Source of the DNA: Brassica napus
Lineage: Eukaryota; Streptophyta; Magnoliopsida; Brassicales; Brassicaceae
Assembly (NCBI RefSeq): GCF_020379485.1
Contig: NC_063452.1
Location: forward strand, 9,589,065-9,653,064
DNA: 64,000 bases
Direction of reading: 5' to 3'
The position numbers and the translations under genes were made by a program. Position 1 is the stretch's first letter. The number at the start of each line of letters is the position of its first letter. This document shows, piece by piece, positions 50,489 to 62,355 of the stretch. The notes beneath the pieces were generated by a model. That model saw nothing but the letters and a program-made list of their open reading frames with translations, searched no databases and was not told the DNA's origin.

Positions 50489-50820
50489 TATAAATAAGAG
50501 AAATATCTCCCACCGCTATTTTCTGTCACCATAATTGTTGCTGTCATCTTCTTCCCTCTCTTCTTCTCTCTCGTGAATCTTTTTTTCTCCACTTCTAAAA
50601 AAAAAAAGAAGTTTGATTCCCTTTGCAGGAAAGAGACACACGATAAACCGATTTATAAGCAATTTTCTATTTTTCAACAATCTTTTCAAAAATCCTCCTT
50701 TTGTTTCCTTTCCATTAGATTCTGATTCTCTCCACTGTAATCATTTTTTACCGTTTTCCTCTGCATGCTTTTCGCTTTCTCTGTGTCTAGAACCTAAAAA
50801 CGCCCTTTGATATAAAAAAA
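50489..50820 (+). promoter_or_regulatory. DGAT1 core promoter and long CT-rich 5' leader
   Basis: TATAAATA lies at 50489-50496. A CT-rich leader of about 290 nt follows (CTTCCCTCTCTTCTTCTCTC) up to the start codon at 50821. The leader contains upstream ATGs, for example at 50613, which opens a 65-codon frame; whether it is translated is unknown. Confidence 0.6.
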
Positions 50821-53761
50821 ATGGCGGTTTTGGATTCTGGAGGCGTCGCTGTGCCGACGGAGAACGGCGTTGCGGATCTCGACAGGCTTCATCGTCGTAA
50901 ATCGAGATCGGATTCTTCCAACGGACTTATCTCCGATACTTCCCCGTCAGACGATGTTGGAGCTGCGGCGGCCGAAGACGCGAGGGATCGGGTTGATTCC
51001 GCTGTCGAGGAGGAGGCTCAGGGAACAGCGAACTTAGCTGGCGGAGATACCGAAACTAGGGAATCCGGCGGAAGAGGAGGAGGAGGAAACGGCGATGTAA
51101 GGTTTACGTATCGGCCGTCGGTTCCAGCTCATCGGAGGACGAGGGAGAGTCCTCTCAGCTCTGACGCTATCTTCAAACAAGTAATCATCTCAGATTCTAT
51201 TTGATGATATCTCTTCTTGAATGACTTGCTCAGATTGATTTTTTCATGTGACGGCAGAGCCATGCAGGGTTGTTCAACCTCTGCGTAGTTGTTCTTGTTG
51301 CCGTTAACAGTAGACTCATCATCGAAAACCTCATGAAGGTTACTTCCTTCCTTCTCTCTCTTCTTGCTTCAGGTTTTGTATAGAGCTGAGAACTTACTGT
51401 TTGCTATCGTTCCTGTAGTACGGTTGGTTGATCAGAACTGATTTTTGGTTTAGTTCTACATCCCTGCGAGACTGGCCGCTTTTCATGTGTTGGTAAACAT
51501 TCTTTTATTACATATAATGATGAATTTTGCGATTCGGATTCATATAAAGTTTGAATTTTTTTATGTGGCAGTCTTTCACTTTCGATCTTTCCTTTGGCTG
51601 CCTTCACGGTCGAGAAAATGGTACTTCAGAGATTCATATCTGAGCCTGTGAGTAAACTACTGTCTTCCCTTTATCGAGGACAAATTTGTATCCTGAAGAA
51701 CTTATAAGTTTCTTACTGATAAAATACTGAAGGTTGCCATCATTCTTCATGTTATTATAACCTTGACAGAGGTCTTGTATCCAGTCTACGTCACACTGAG
51801 GTGAGGATTAAGCTACGGTGGTGTTTCTGGTGCGATGCTCTTTTTTTTTTTTTAAAGTTTAGTTGGCTAATTTGATGATCTTGGAAACGGACAGGTGTGA
51901 TTCTGCCTTCTTGTCAGGTGTCACGTTGATGCTGCTCACTTGCATTGTGTGGCTGAAGTTGGTTTCTTACGCTCATACTAGCTACGACATAAGAACCCTA
52001 GCTAATTCAGCTGATAAGGTAATAGAACTAAGATTTATCAGTCACTTGCATTGTGCTACTAGTTTGACTAGATACTGTTTATAAACTTTAGGTCGATCCT
52101 GAAATCTCCTACCATGTTAGCTTGAAGAGCTTGGCGTATTTCATGGTTGCTCCTACACTGTGTTATCAGGTAATGAGATACGTCTTCAGCTAATAGCATC
52201 AAACATTCTTACACTTGTGAACGGTTTTTGTTTAAACCTCGCATCTATGCTTTTCCCAGCCAAGCTATCCACGTTCCCCATGTATACGGAAGGGTTGGGT
52301 GGCTCGTCAATTTGCGAAACTGGTCATATTCACTGGACTCATGGGATTTATAATAGAGCAGGTGCGTTTTCAACATCTTTCTTTTTATTATAAATCCTTG
52401 TGAAAGTCACCATTTCTGCACATTCGACCGCTTGGCTTCATCTTCTTTTGTTACTTCTTTGGCAGTATATAAATCCTATTGTAAGGAACTCAAAGCATCC
52501 GTTGAAAGGGGATCTTCTATACGCTATTGAAAGAGTGTTGAAGCTTTCAGTTCCAAATCTATATGTGTGGCTCTGCATGTTCTACTGCTTCTTCCACCTT
52601 TGGTATGTATGCCGTGATCCCTTCTCTCTCAACATAATTTCCAAAGATGAACAACAGAAAAAGGATATATATCTCATGAAGAAATTAATAAGTGTAGGTT
52701 TTTCTGATCACAAATCTCTTTGCATTGTTCTTGTCCGCAGGTTAAACATATTGGCAGAGCTGCTCTGCTTCGGGGACCGTGAATTCTACAAAGATTGGTG
52801 GAATGCAAAAAGCGTTGGAGATGTGAGTTATCTTTAACCTTTTCTTACTAAAAAGACGTGATGTATGTAACATGACTAACCAAATTTCCATGTATTGTTC
52901 CTTTGTCAGTATTGGAGAATGTGGAATATGGTATGGTTCTCTTCCTAAAACATTGCCTTCTTTTCTATACGAAGCAGAAGCAGAAGCAGAAAGCTGATGA
53001 AGAGCTTTTTGTTTTTGTTTTAACAGCCTGTTCATAAATGGATGGTTCGACATGTATACTTTCCGTGCCTGCGCATCAAGATACCAAAAGTGAGTGTGCA
53101 TATATTATACAAGTGATTTGCGATGATTGAAATTTAGCTTTGACCCTCCACTCTTTTTGGTTCCAGGTACCCGCCATTATCATTGCTTTCTTAGTCTCTG
53201 CAGTCTTTCATGAGGTAAATATACCTTCTTCATCACCCTGGGCCTAGACACAGAACACGCTTGTGAAAGAGACACTGAAATTCAAACCATTGTTCTTACT
53301 TACAGTCTCTTGTTTACAAATTTCCTTGCAGTTATGCATCGCAGTTCCTTGCCGTCTCTTCAATCTATGGGCTTTCATGGGAATTATGTTTCAGGTAAAA
53401 AAATAAGTTGACAAAACCTCTGCCGACAAGCTTCACAAACAATCTGGAAGTTTCTTTTACTCTTTCATTTTCTGACCACTCAGTGTGTTTTGCGTAGGTC
53501 CCTTTGGTCTTTATCACAAACTTTTTACAAGAAAGGTTTGGCTCCATGGTATGCTCTCTAAACCCGAAAGATAAAACTCTTTCTTCTGATCCACTTGCAT
53601 GTTTAATGTGTTGTTGATACTTTTAAAATTACTCTGTTTTGGAATGGGATGATTAGGTGGGAAACATGATCTTCTGGTTCAGCTTCTGCATTTTCGGACA
53701 ACCCATGTGTGTTCTTCTTTATTACCATGACCTGATGAACCGCAAAGGATCCATGTCCTGA
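50821..53761 (+). CDS. DGAT1: Diacylglycerol O-acyltransferase 1, 510 aa, 16 exons
   Basis: This ER-membrane MBOAT enzyme makes triacylglycerol from diacylglycerol and acyl-CoA, the last step of seed-oil synthesis. Exons: 50821-51180, 51258-51338, 51419-51492, 51572-51647, 51733-51800, 51895-52018, 52092-52169, 52260-52361, 52466-52602, 52741-52822, 52910-52930, 53027-53089, 53167-53214, 53332-53394, 53498-53548 and 53657-53761. The N-terminus is hydrophilic (DRLHRRKSRSDSSNG, acidic and Gly-rich stretches). Family marks: SHAGLFNLCVVVLVAVNSRL, EFYKDWWN (381-388) and the active-site histidine in SAVFHE (H437). Many membrane helices follow residue 120. All introns are GT-AG and the frame is open throughout. 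It converges with the CK1-like gene. Confidence 0.97.
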
Positions 53762-54440
53762 GAAGGACTTTTTACTCCACAGAAAAAAATTGGTCAATTG
53801 GAAAGATGGGAGTTTTTGTATCCTTTTGGTAGCGTTATAAAGACTTTAGAGAGACGAATCCTTTTGAGTTCTTGTCTCTTTCACTCATTGGATCTTCTAT
53901 TTCTCGTCTTTTAACAAGCCCGTAAAGAAAAGTAGACTGAGATAATTGGATTCTGTTATCCTGTAAAGAAAATTTCATTCATATATGTTTGTAATAATCT
54001 TTGACGGTTACCAAAATACCGAGAAAAATAAAAATAAGCCTTTCAATGTATGTATCGGCAAAATACAGTTCATCTATGATGATTCAACATTTTAAATGCA
54101 GGAAAAGAAATATAATAAACTAATAAATCATTTTAATTATAGACTGACGTTAAAGGTTTGTAGCAAAAACACTTTCCAAAAAATGGGTTTTAACTTTTGA
54201 AATAATTATCAGATAGAGGGAACTTAAAATACGAAGGTTTTTCTCTATACAATGGAGAAGACAAATGAATCATATATTAAGCACTGTGGTATAAAAAATA
54301 TATTTTATCCCTCCCTTATATCAAATCTCTAACTTTAAAGCCTTTCTTCAGAAGAATCATAGACAACCTTCAAACTCCTTCAAGAAGGGTGAAGCAATCA
54401 ACAAAAGTGAATACCGGTTATGTTCTAAAGCTTTCATCTA
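53762..54440. other. Convergent 3' region between DGAT1 and the CK1-like gene
   Basis: Both genes end into this spacer. AATAAA-like and AT-rich words are present near 54000-54120, but I did not assign poly(A) sites. No gene. Confidence 0.5.
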
Positions 54441-54444
54441 CGAA

Positions 54445-56891
54445 TCAGGCTGATAGCTTTGCTTTGGGTTCTACACGAGGAGTAGTATCGTCTCCATTTG
54501 ATTGTGGCAACGCTGCAGTCTCATCTCCTGCCTTGCTATTGATCCGCAAGCCATCAATGCCTTTGAGTGCAGATTCATAGTTTGCATTGTCACTCCCGCC
54601 ACTGAACGGTTCACGACTACTTGAGTCCACAACTCTTCTTGATGATGATCCTTCTGATCGACCTAAGAACGATCCAGGCACCTGATAAACCATTTGGATC
54701 ACAAGATTAAATCATCCTGATTCGAAAAATGCACCAGAGAAGAAAAAGAAGCATAGCCAAAACTTACCAGCTTGTCCTTTGCAGTTGCAGATTCGTTTAC
54801 GTTCTTGGTCTTCTGCTTCAGGTTAAGATCAAGATTCGTTCTCTGATTTGGGAAGTCTACGGAATACAAACACGCCTTGAGTCTATATACATAACTATCT
54901 TGCCTGCATTTGTTTAGGAGAAGGATACATACCTGGACGTTTCTCAGCATTGCTGGCTGCAGGGTTGAATCCAGAGCTAGTCCCAACACCACCATCCTGA
55001 CAAAAGAAGCATCAAATAATCTGTCACTATTCATCTGCGTATCATGAACGGGATCAAACATCAAGACTAACAAAACTGTACATTGGCACGAGGTGAAGGG
55101 TTTCCAGGTTGTTGTGATTGTTGATACTTGAGAACCGTCCAGTCAAACACAAAATCAAACTGGAAACCTGGGGACGAACAAGAAAGAAACCCAAAATAGT
55201 TTGTGTCAGCAGAAGATTATTCATGAGTTTAATAGCCTGAGAGGAAATGAATGACCTTCACGGATGAAAAGGTTGCGGAAGAGTCTCTTCAGATAAGCAT
55301 AGTCAGGCTTATCATCAAACCTAAGTGAGCGGCAGTAATGAAAGTAGGATGCGAACTCTGTTGGATGACCTCTGCATAGCGTCTGAAATACATAGACGCA
55401 AAGTTACATTTCTATCTATAACCAATCTTCTCTGACTCATCATTATTCCTTGGTATATGGACACATATAACTTTCTGAGTGAAGAACTTACTTCGATGGA
55501 AGTAGAAACCTTCTTTTCACTAATCTTGTCGTATTTCTGTTTCTTGTTCCCAGCTTTCAGTCCCTGCCATGGGAGACTAGAAGAAAAATAGGATAAGAGA
55601 TGGACAAGAAACAAGATATAAAAAACAAAGACTATAGTATAATACGCAGCGACTCTCTCACCTTCCCATGAGGAAGTACATGAGAATATAACCAAGTGAT
55701 TCTACATCATCCCTCCGACTTTGCTCTACCAAGTATAGACGGACAGAAGATTAGGATTAAGACAAATTATCCCGTGAAAGGGAGAACAAGATTTGCGATA
55801 ATCAGGAGGGTTCATAGATGAAGTATACCGATCCCTATGTGAGTGTTCAAGCTGGCATATCTCGGAGTCCCAATTAGACTTTTATTCTCCCTGAATGATA
55901 ATTACAAACTCAAGTCTCAGGAAAATACTGAAACTCTTAAAATCCAATTTGCTGCATCTCTCTGATAATGAAAATCTTTTTACCTGTAAGGGATATGACG
56001 ATGAGTAGAGCTGTCTCTAAATTTCTTAGCCAAGCCAAAGTCTATGATGTAGACCTATAATAGAAAGAGAACAAACAAATGTGACATTCCAAAAATCAAA
56101 GTTTCGCCAAAGAGTTAATGAAGAAGAAAGAGAACCTGATTTGAGCGCCTTCCTAAACCCATGAGAAAATTATCAGGCTTTATATCACGGTGAAGATAGG
56201 ATTTAGAATGGATGAACTCGAGACGGTTTATCTAAAACAAGTTGGTGAAACTCAGCAGTGATAGTTGCACAATAAGCAAGCAATCAATCGTAAAAGCAAG
56301 AGTACCATCTGATCAGCGAGCATGAGAACAGTCTTCAAAGTAAACTTGCGGTTGCAATAGCCAAAGAGATCCTCGAGGCTAGGACCAAGCAAATCCATGA
56401 CTAAGACATTGTAGTCACCCTCAGCACCAAACCACTTAATGTTTGGAATCCCAGCTGATGCATTATTCATGATTTCATTAAAAAAGAAATGAACAAAAAC
56501 TCTACAAGGAGGAATCGGAAAAGAAAGAAAGAGAGAGAAAAGGGGTTTACATACTTCCACCCTGAACAACCCTATATATCCTCGACTCATATGACAGTTG
56601 CGGATGCGCAGTCTTCACACTTTCCTGCAACAATTAAAAATAATCAACTTTGAACAAAAAGTAAAGTTGGAGTCTTTGAACTTGGACAAGAGTATGAAAA
56701 CACTCACAAGCTTAATAGCGACCTCTTCGTTGGTCTGAACATCAGTTCCTGCAATCACAATAAGAAGTCATCAAAAAACTGAAAGTGGATAGAAGAGTGG
56801 AGAGAAGCGACGAACCGAGGTAAATCTCTCCGAAGGAGCCGCTACCGATTTTGCGGCCAAGTCGGAACTTGTTCCCAAAACGAGGCTCCAT
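54445..56891 (-). CDS. CKL5: Casein kinase 1-like Ser/Thr kinase, 438 aa, 14 exons
   Basis: Exons: 56891-56816, 56748-56708, 56624-56555, 56454-56306, 56231-56136, 56054-55984, 55890-55829, 55725-55662, 55576-55492, 55382-55256, 55167-55082, 54996-54933, 54856-54768 and 54681-54445. Start [20 protein letters not shown] is typical of CK1. Catalytic parts: P-loop [10 protein letters not shown]38, [13 protein letters not shown] with D128, [11 protein letters not shown] with D149, [20 protein letters not shown] and PWQGLKAG. The C-terminal 130 residues are Ser/Asn-rich and not conserved. CK1 kinases have broad cytosolic and nuclear substrates. The symbol rests on recalled synteny with AT2G19470 and is tentative. 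It shares a divergent 0.7-kb upstream region with NAP1. Confidence 0.93.
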
Positions 56892-57029
56892 GGTCAAAAA
56901 TCAACTCTGGAAAAAACCTATCCTAATGTTATGTTCCGAGAGGGTTCTCACGTACGGCGAATCGAGTAGTTGATGGACTAATTGGAAGTGAGAGAGTTGG
57001 TGAGAGAGAGATTCGAATGGGGGTGTTTT

Positions 57030-57420
57030 GGTTAAGCAAGCAACGGAGTTTAGGAGGATGAAGAAAAACCTTTGCGTGTCGTGTCGCTTTGCCTGTGGTC
57101 GGTCTTTTGTCCCACTTTTTCCCCTCTTCTCTCCTCGAGCCGGTTCGGTTCGATTCAGTTTGGTTATTTGAGATTCTATTTAAAATTAATTTGTATATCG
57201 GTTCGGTTCGGTTCGGTTCAGTTACCGTTTTACCTTTTGGTTAAGCAAGCAACGGAGAAGAAGAAGAAAACCTTTGCCTGTGGGTCATCTGTCACTTCTC
57301 TCTCCACTTCCCTGCCTTCTCGAGCCGGTTCAGATCGGTGCAATTCGGTTATTTGGGACTCTATTTAAGATTAATTTGTATATCGGTTCGATTCGATTTA
57401 CCATTTCACCCTTTTCAGTT
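57030..57420. repeat. Tandem duplication in the divergent CK1/NAP1 promoter region, 209-bp offset
   Basis: GGTTAAGCAAGCAACGGAG starts at 57030 and again at 57239. Both are followed by an AAAACCTTTGC block, a CTCTCTC/CTTCTC stretch, CTCGAGCCGGTTC, a GGTTATTTG block and TTAATTTGTATATCGGTTCG. The copies differ by substitutions and small indels. The first unit ends in a (GGTTC)n run. Confidence 0.85.
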
Positions 57421-57504
57421 AAATCAAACACATATTTTTTTTTTTTTTATAAAAGTGTGACCAATTATTTCGGTCTGCTCATTTTTTTTCAATAATTTTG
57501 GGGT

Positions 57505-57560
57505 CGCTGGGCTGTCAACCCCCAAAAAACTAGGGTTTTAAAAGGTTTCTTTTTTATCTT
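57505..57560 (+). promoter_or_regulatory. Telo-box and site-II-like motif before NAP1
   Basis: TAGGGTTTTA at 57531-57540 is a telo-box (inverse of AAACCCTA). A TGGGCT word lies about 20 bp upstream. This pairing is common before plant genes expressed in dividing cells. Both lie about 65-100 bp before the ATG. Confidence 0.55.
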
Positions 57561-57605
57561 CCTATCTTCCTTCGCCAGTCTCTCTATTCTCTCTTGCTTG
57601 CGAAG

Positions 57606-58875
57606 ATGAGCAGCGACAAGGACAACAACTTGAACATGTCTGCCGGTAATATTTCATATCTCTAGAACGACGCCTGATTCTTTTGTTTTCTATTTTAGAT
57701 TTATTGAAAATTGCTTATTCTTATTGTTGTTTGCTTTGTAGCTCTTAACGAGGAGGATCGAGCGGGGCTTGTCAACGCTCTTAAGGTGATTTTTTTTTTT
57801 TTTCAGTTTGGGGATTGTTTTCTCTTTCTGTGTCTGAGTCATATTTTTTGAGAACTGATTTGACTCAGATGATTCATAGCAATGGATTTTATGGATTTTA
57901 AGTTTAAGAACCGTCTCTGCATCTTTACTTTGCTTTGATGATTTTGTTTCTGCATAACATTGATTTGGTTGTTGTTGTTCTGTCTCTGATTTTTTTTTTT
58001 TGTTTCGTTTTGCACAGAACAAGTTGCAGAATTTGGCTGGACAACACTCAGATGTCCTTGAGAACTTGAGTCCTGCTGTCAGGAAGCGTGTTGAGGTTCT
58101 TAGAGACATTCAGGTTGATTATGGTCTTTTTTCTCTTTTTGCATTTGGTTTGAAATCGTTTGCTCTAGTTACATTTTGGTAGAGTCCAGAGTTATTATAT
58201 CTGATTCCTTATTTGTTTTGAACTGCAGAACCAACATGATGAAATCGAATCAAAGTTTTTCGAGGAGAGGGCAGCTCTAGAAGCTAAATATCAGAAACTG
58301 TATCAGCCTTTCTATACCAAGGTAATGCAAAATGATCTTTTCGATTCTGTGCTAATAAACGTTTTATTAATAACACTTTTCTCTTTTGCTATTTACTTAT
58401 ATATATTGATATTGTTGTGTGTTCTTTCCGTTTTTTTGTATCCCTACTTGACTATAACTGATATTGATGCTTTTCTGCGTTCCAAACCTATTATCAGAAG
58501 AAGACAGATAGATACAAGTTTAGCAAGACTTCTCTCTGTCGTATGATTATAACTGAAGTTAATGTGTTTTTCTGCTTTCCTATCGCATTGATCACGTAAA
58601 ACAGCGATTTGAGATTGTCACCGGTGTGGTTGAAGTTGAAGGTGCACCAGAAGAAGTAAAAACTGAACAAGGAGAAGACAAAGCTGCTGAAGGTGTGTGC
58701 TTACACTAAAACCTGATTATGTTTTTGGTTTCCAGTGATGGTGAAATCATGTTTTAATTGATTACAAACATCTGTTTTGTTTTTTCGTTCCCTGCAGAGA
58801 AAGGAGTGCCTGATTTCTGGCTTATTGCATTAAAGAACAATGAAATTACTGCTGAGGAGGTCCGTTCTTAGGATA

Positions 58876-58911
<36 letters not shown>

Positions 58912-60120
58912 GGCGATTCTCTTAGTATTGATGTTTTTTGTTCCTCATATTCTAGATAACTGAGCGGGATGAAGGAGCTCTCAAGTATCTCAAAGACATC
59001 AAGTGGAACAGGGTTGAAGAACCAAAAGGGTTCAAGCTCGAGTTTTTCTTTGATGAGAACCCTTACTTCAAGAACACTGTCTTGACCAAGACGTATCACA
59101 TGATTGATGAAGATGAGCCTATCCTTGAGAAGGCCATTGGGTATGATCTTTTGCTCTTCTTATCATTTGCTATTTTTATTACTTAAAACAAGGAAGTCTT
59201 ATTGATCCTTTATTAAATGTTATTCAGGACGGAGATTGAGTGGTATCCTGGAAAATGTTTGACTCAGAAGATCCTAAAAAAGAAGCCAAAGAAGGGATCC
59301 AAAAACACAAAGCCGATCACTAAGACTGAGGAGTGTGAGAGTTTCTTCAACTTTTTCAGTCCCCCTCAAGTTCCTGATGACGAGGAGGATCTTGATGATG
59401 ACATGGTATGGCCATCCCCAAGATCAGCTTAAGTTTTTGATTTAGCACTTCATAATGCGTTATATGTTGACCATGATAATTTATTATTGCACAGGCTGAA
59501 GAACTCCAAGCCCAAATGGAGCACGACTATGATATAGGGTCTGCACCTTTTTTGTTTCATTTTCGGTTCTCTTCGTTGTTTAATTTAGTTCCATGATCTG
59601 AATCTGTCTGCTGTTTATCATGTAGATCAACCATTAAAGAGAAAATCATCTCGCATGCGGTGTCATGGTTCACTGGGGAAGCCGTTGACCCAGATGACCT
59701 TGAGATGGATGATGATGAGATTGAGGAAGATGATGATGATGAGGAGGACGAGGAAGATGATGAGGAGGACGAAGATGATGATGATGAGGACGAGGAAGAA
59801 GAACAAGGAAAGAAAAGCAGAAAGAAGGTAATAATATGAGAGGTTAAATGGTTTTTACGTTCTGTTTCTATTATATAATTTAAACCTCTGAAGAGCCTTA
59901 TTTTTGGGTTGGTTTCTGTTTGTTTTGTTGCAGTCATCAGCTGGGCACAAGGTTTGATAATCACTCTAAGTCAAGACCATATTGATCTCTTTGATGTTGA
60001 ATATGTAAGTGATGTTGCTAACCTGAGCTTTATTTATTTTTCTGTGAGCAGAAGTCTGGAAGAAGTCAGCTTGCGGAAGGTCAACAAGGTGAGAGACCAC
60101 CCGAGTGTAAGCAGCAGTGA
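57606..60120 (+). CDS. NAP1;2: Nucleosome assembly protein 1, 372 aa, 12 exons
   Basis: A histone H2A/H2B chaperone that shuttles between cytosol and nucleus. Exons: 57606-57645, 57742-57785, 58018-58113, 58229-58321, 58605-58692, 58798-58859, 58956-59140, 59228-59405, 59495-59538, 59626-59827, 59934-59951 and 60052-60120. A long helix ([20 protein letters not shown]) leads into the NAP domain ([57 protein letters not shown]). A strongly acidic C-terminal tail (about residues 300-340) follows. The protein ends CKQQ, a CaaX prenylation motif as in Arabidopsis NAP1 proteins. An 18-nt microexon (SSAGHK) precedes the last exon. The paralogue number is tentative and rests on recalled synteny with AT2G19480. 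Confidence 0.95.
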
Positions 60121-60638
60121 GGAGTTGCGCTTATTTATGAAGAAGAGAAGAAAGAAAAGAGTCTGGTCTTTGTGAGACGAGGTCGTGTTTCTTAATATGG
60201 GGAGAATCATGGTCTTAGTTTATATGATTCAAGTATCAAGTTTTGGGTGGTCGTTTTTTTTGTTTTTTAAACAAAATTGTTCTTTGGTTTGGTTTGTGTC
60301 TTATTTTTTATTTTGTAATGTGTGGTCTCAATGAACTGGTCTGAATTATTGTCGATTTGGTCAAATTTTTACCCAATTTATTCCCATAATCATAAAATGC
60401 TGTGTTGGTATGGGAAATGACCGGTTAAATCAATTGATGTGTAAATTAGAAACTGCGTTAACCAATTTCGTTTTGAATTTGAAAGGTGCGAGTTTTCTAA
60501 AGAAAGTTCTCTGCGTGCGTGAACTGTTTTCTTTAGTTGTTGATTTTGGGCATGCTCTTGATTTAAGATTTGAAAGGTGCAATTCTTCACTAGTTTTAAT
60601 TTTAATTCTATTATTATGATATCCGGTTACATATTCAA
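60121..60638. other. Convergent 3' region between NAP1 and the cytokinin oxidase
   Basis: Contains likely 3' UTRs of both genes. The phrase TTTGAAAGGTGC occurs twice (about 60477 and 60571). No gene seen. Confidence 0.5.
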
Positions 60639-61715
60639 TCAAAAGATATCTTGTCCTGGAGATAGAAGTTTCTTGGGATCAAACAGATCTTTCCTCTTGG
60701 AAAAATCACTCCACTTTGTTCCAAAATGCTCAACCCAATCTTCTTTTCTGGTGTAATGCATCAGGTACTGCTTAATCTTAATGCCAGAGTCCTTGCAAAC
60801 CCTAATTATACTGTCGTTTAAGCTTTCCACTTCTGGCACATTCTGTGGGGTAGCTGATTGTAGTATTCCGATTATATAGACTACATCTTCTTCATCTGTT
60901 ACCATCGCCGACATACGATTGTCCCATCTATATAATAACAATAAAAATCATTATATCAACACTTGTTGTGCTTGAAGAAAACTATGATTAGAAAGCTTAC
61001 TTGTTTCGGTTTGAGGGATACAGGAGAGTAAGGCCAGAGGTCGAGTTCTGCTTGAGAAGAATGTCTTTGACAACACCGTTATGGAAATCGAGTATCTGAG
61101 ACTTAGGGACGTAGAGGTTAAGCCATGGATGAGGAACTTCCCATAGACCCAAAGATCTGAGTTTATCTTCTTCGGCTTTTACACGGTTCAAGAAATCGAA
61201 GTAGGCCACGTCGTGCATGGATATGAACCCGGGCAGGTAACTTAGGGTTCTAGTTAACATGTCAACCACCTACAAAAATAAACTAAATTTGATTATGTGT
61301 ATGTGCATGTGGTGCAATGATGATGAATGTTTTGATGTGGTAATGATGATACATGGAAGAAACGACCATAGTGTGTTGTGTAACTATGTGTATAGAATTT
61401 CAACCCAAAAAAAAAAAAGTATGTGTATAAAATGAAAATTTATAAATGTAGTAGTACCTGGCCAATGATGGGAAGTGTAGGATCATCATAAAACTTGGCT
61501 ACTTCAAGAACATATATGATACCGTGGCTCTTCACTAAATCAGCGATTTTAGATTGATTAGACTGTGGAAAAAAAGAGGTGTCTACGACGCCGTTTGACA
61601 TGAATAGTTGACCTTCTAAATAATCAACTCCAGCATCATCGGCCATTGATATCAAACGTTCTTGGTCCTTTGTAAAAGCTGTGAAGTCACTGTACAGCAT
61701 TCGAAACCATTTCGC
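60639..61715 (-). CDS. CKX2: Cytokinin oxidase/dehydrogenase, C-terminal half only (271 aa visible)
   Basis: A secreted FAD enzyme that degrades cytokinins. Three exons are visible: 61715-61458 (AKWFRMLYSDFTAFTKDQER, IYVLEVAKFYDDPTLP), 61269-61001 (SYLPGFISMHDVAYFDFLNR, HPWLNLYVPKSQILDF, TSGLTLLYPSNRNK) and 60927-60639 (WDNRMSAMV, VEHFGTKWSDFSKRKDLFDP, LLSPGQDIF). These form the substrate-binding half. The first exon visible starts at an acceptor CTATGTAG, so earlier exons are required for the signal peptide and the FAD domain with its GHS motif, but none appears in 61716-64000. Either a long intron continues past the window edge or the 5' half is lost. The visible part is fully open. The symbol rests on the AT2G19500 neighbourhood. 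Confidence 0.9.
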
Positions 61716-62121
61716 CTACATAGAAATTAGCACTCACAAATATATAACGATGACAGAAATCATCAAAATAGGAAAAAGTGCGTCGTACTCTAAATAGAAA
61801 GATTGACTTCATGAATGAATTATCTCCGACACTACTTAAAACTTAATATAACTTGAAAACTTTAAATTATTTGATATTTAACAATGACGATGTAAACACA
61901 CAAATTTTTTTATATTACTATTGCCAAATATAAAATAATTTAATATTTTGAAATTATAATAAGTTGTAAGTAGTGTTGAAAATTATTAATTTAAGATGTA
62001 TAAATTAATTTTATAATATATTAATGTATTAAAATTTATAAATTAGTTTTAAAGGCTTATAAATCAATCTAAAACAATGTACAAATGATAATAAATAATT
62101 TAATAATATTTAATGACTTTT

Positions 62122-62355
62122 AGTGATAAAACCCTTCAACTATTTTTGAATCGTAAAAAAAGACCCTCAACAAAGTTTTCAACATTATAAACCCTCAACT
62201 TATAAACCGTTAACATATGTCACCCTCCGTCGGTGTTTTTTAGACGGAGGGTAACATATGTTAACATAATTAAAGTTGAGGGTTTATTTCACAGGATTTT
62301 TAGTTGAGGTTTTTTTTTACGATTCATCTTTAGTTGAGGGGTTTAATTACTAAAA
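62122..62355. mobile_element. Fold-back MITE with about 110-bp arms
   Basis: The left arm has AGTGATAAAACCCTTCAACT, TTTGAATCGTAAAAAAAGAC, AACCCTCAACTT and AACATATGT-CACCCTCCGTC. The right arm has the inverse words GACGGAGGGTAACATATGTT, AAGTTGAGGGTTTAT, TTTTTTTACGATTCA and AGTTGAGGGGTTTAATTACT. The arms nearly meet in the centre, so the RNA or single strand could form one long hairpin. Confidence 0.8.

Noticed and set aside
57072..57495. Open frames in the CK1/NAP1 promoter region
   Set aside because: They are driven by CT-rich duplicated DNA with no protein similarity that I can see; the region is a promoter between divergent genes.
59557..59964. Poly-serine open frame on the minus strand
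   Set aside because: It is the reverse complement of the GAT/GAG acidic tail of NAP1, so the serine run is an artefact.
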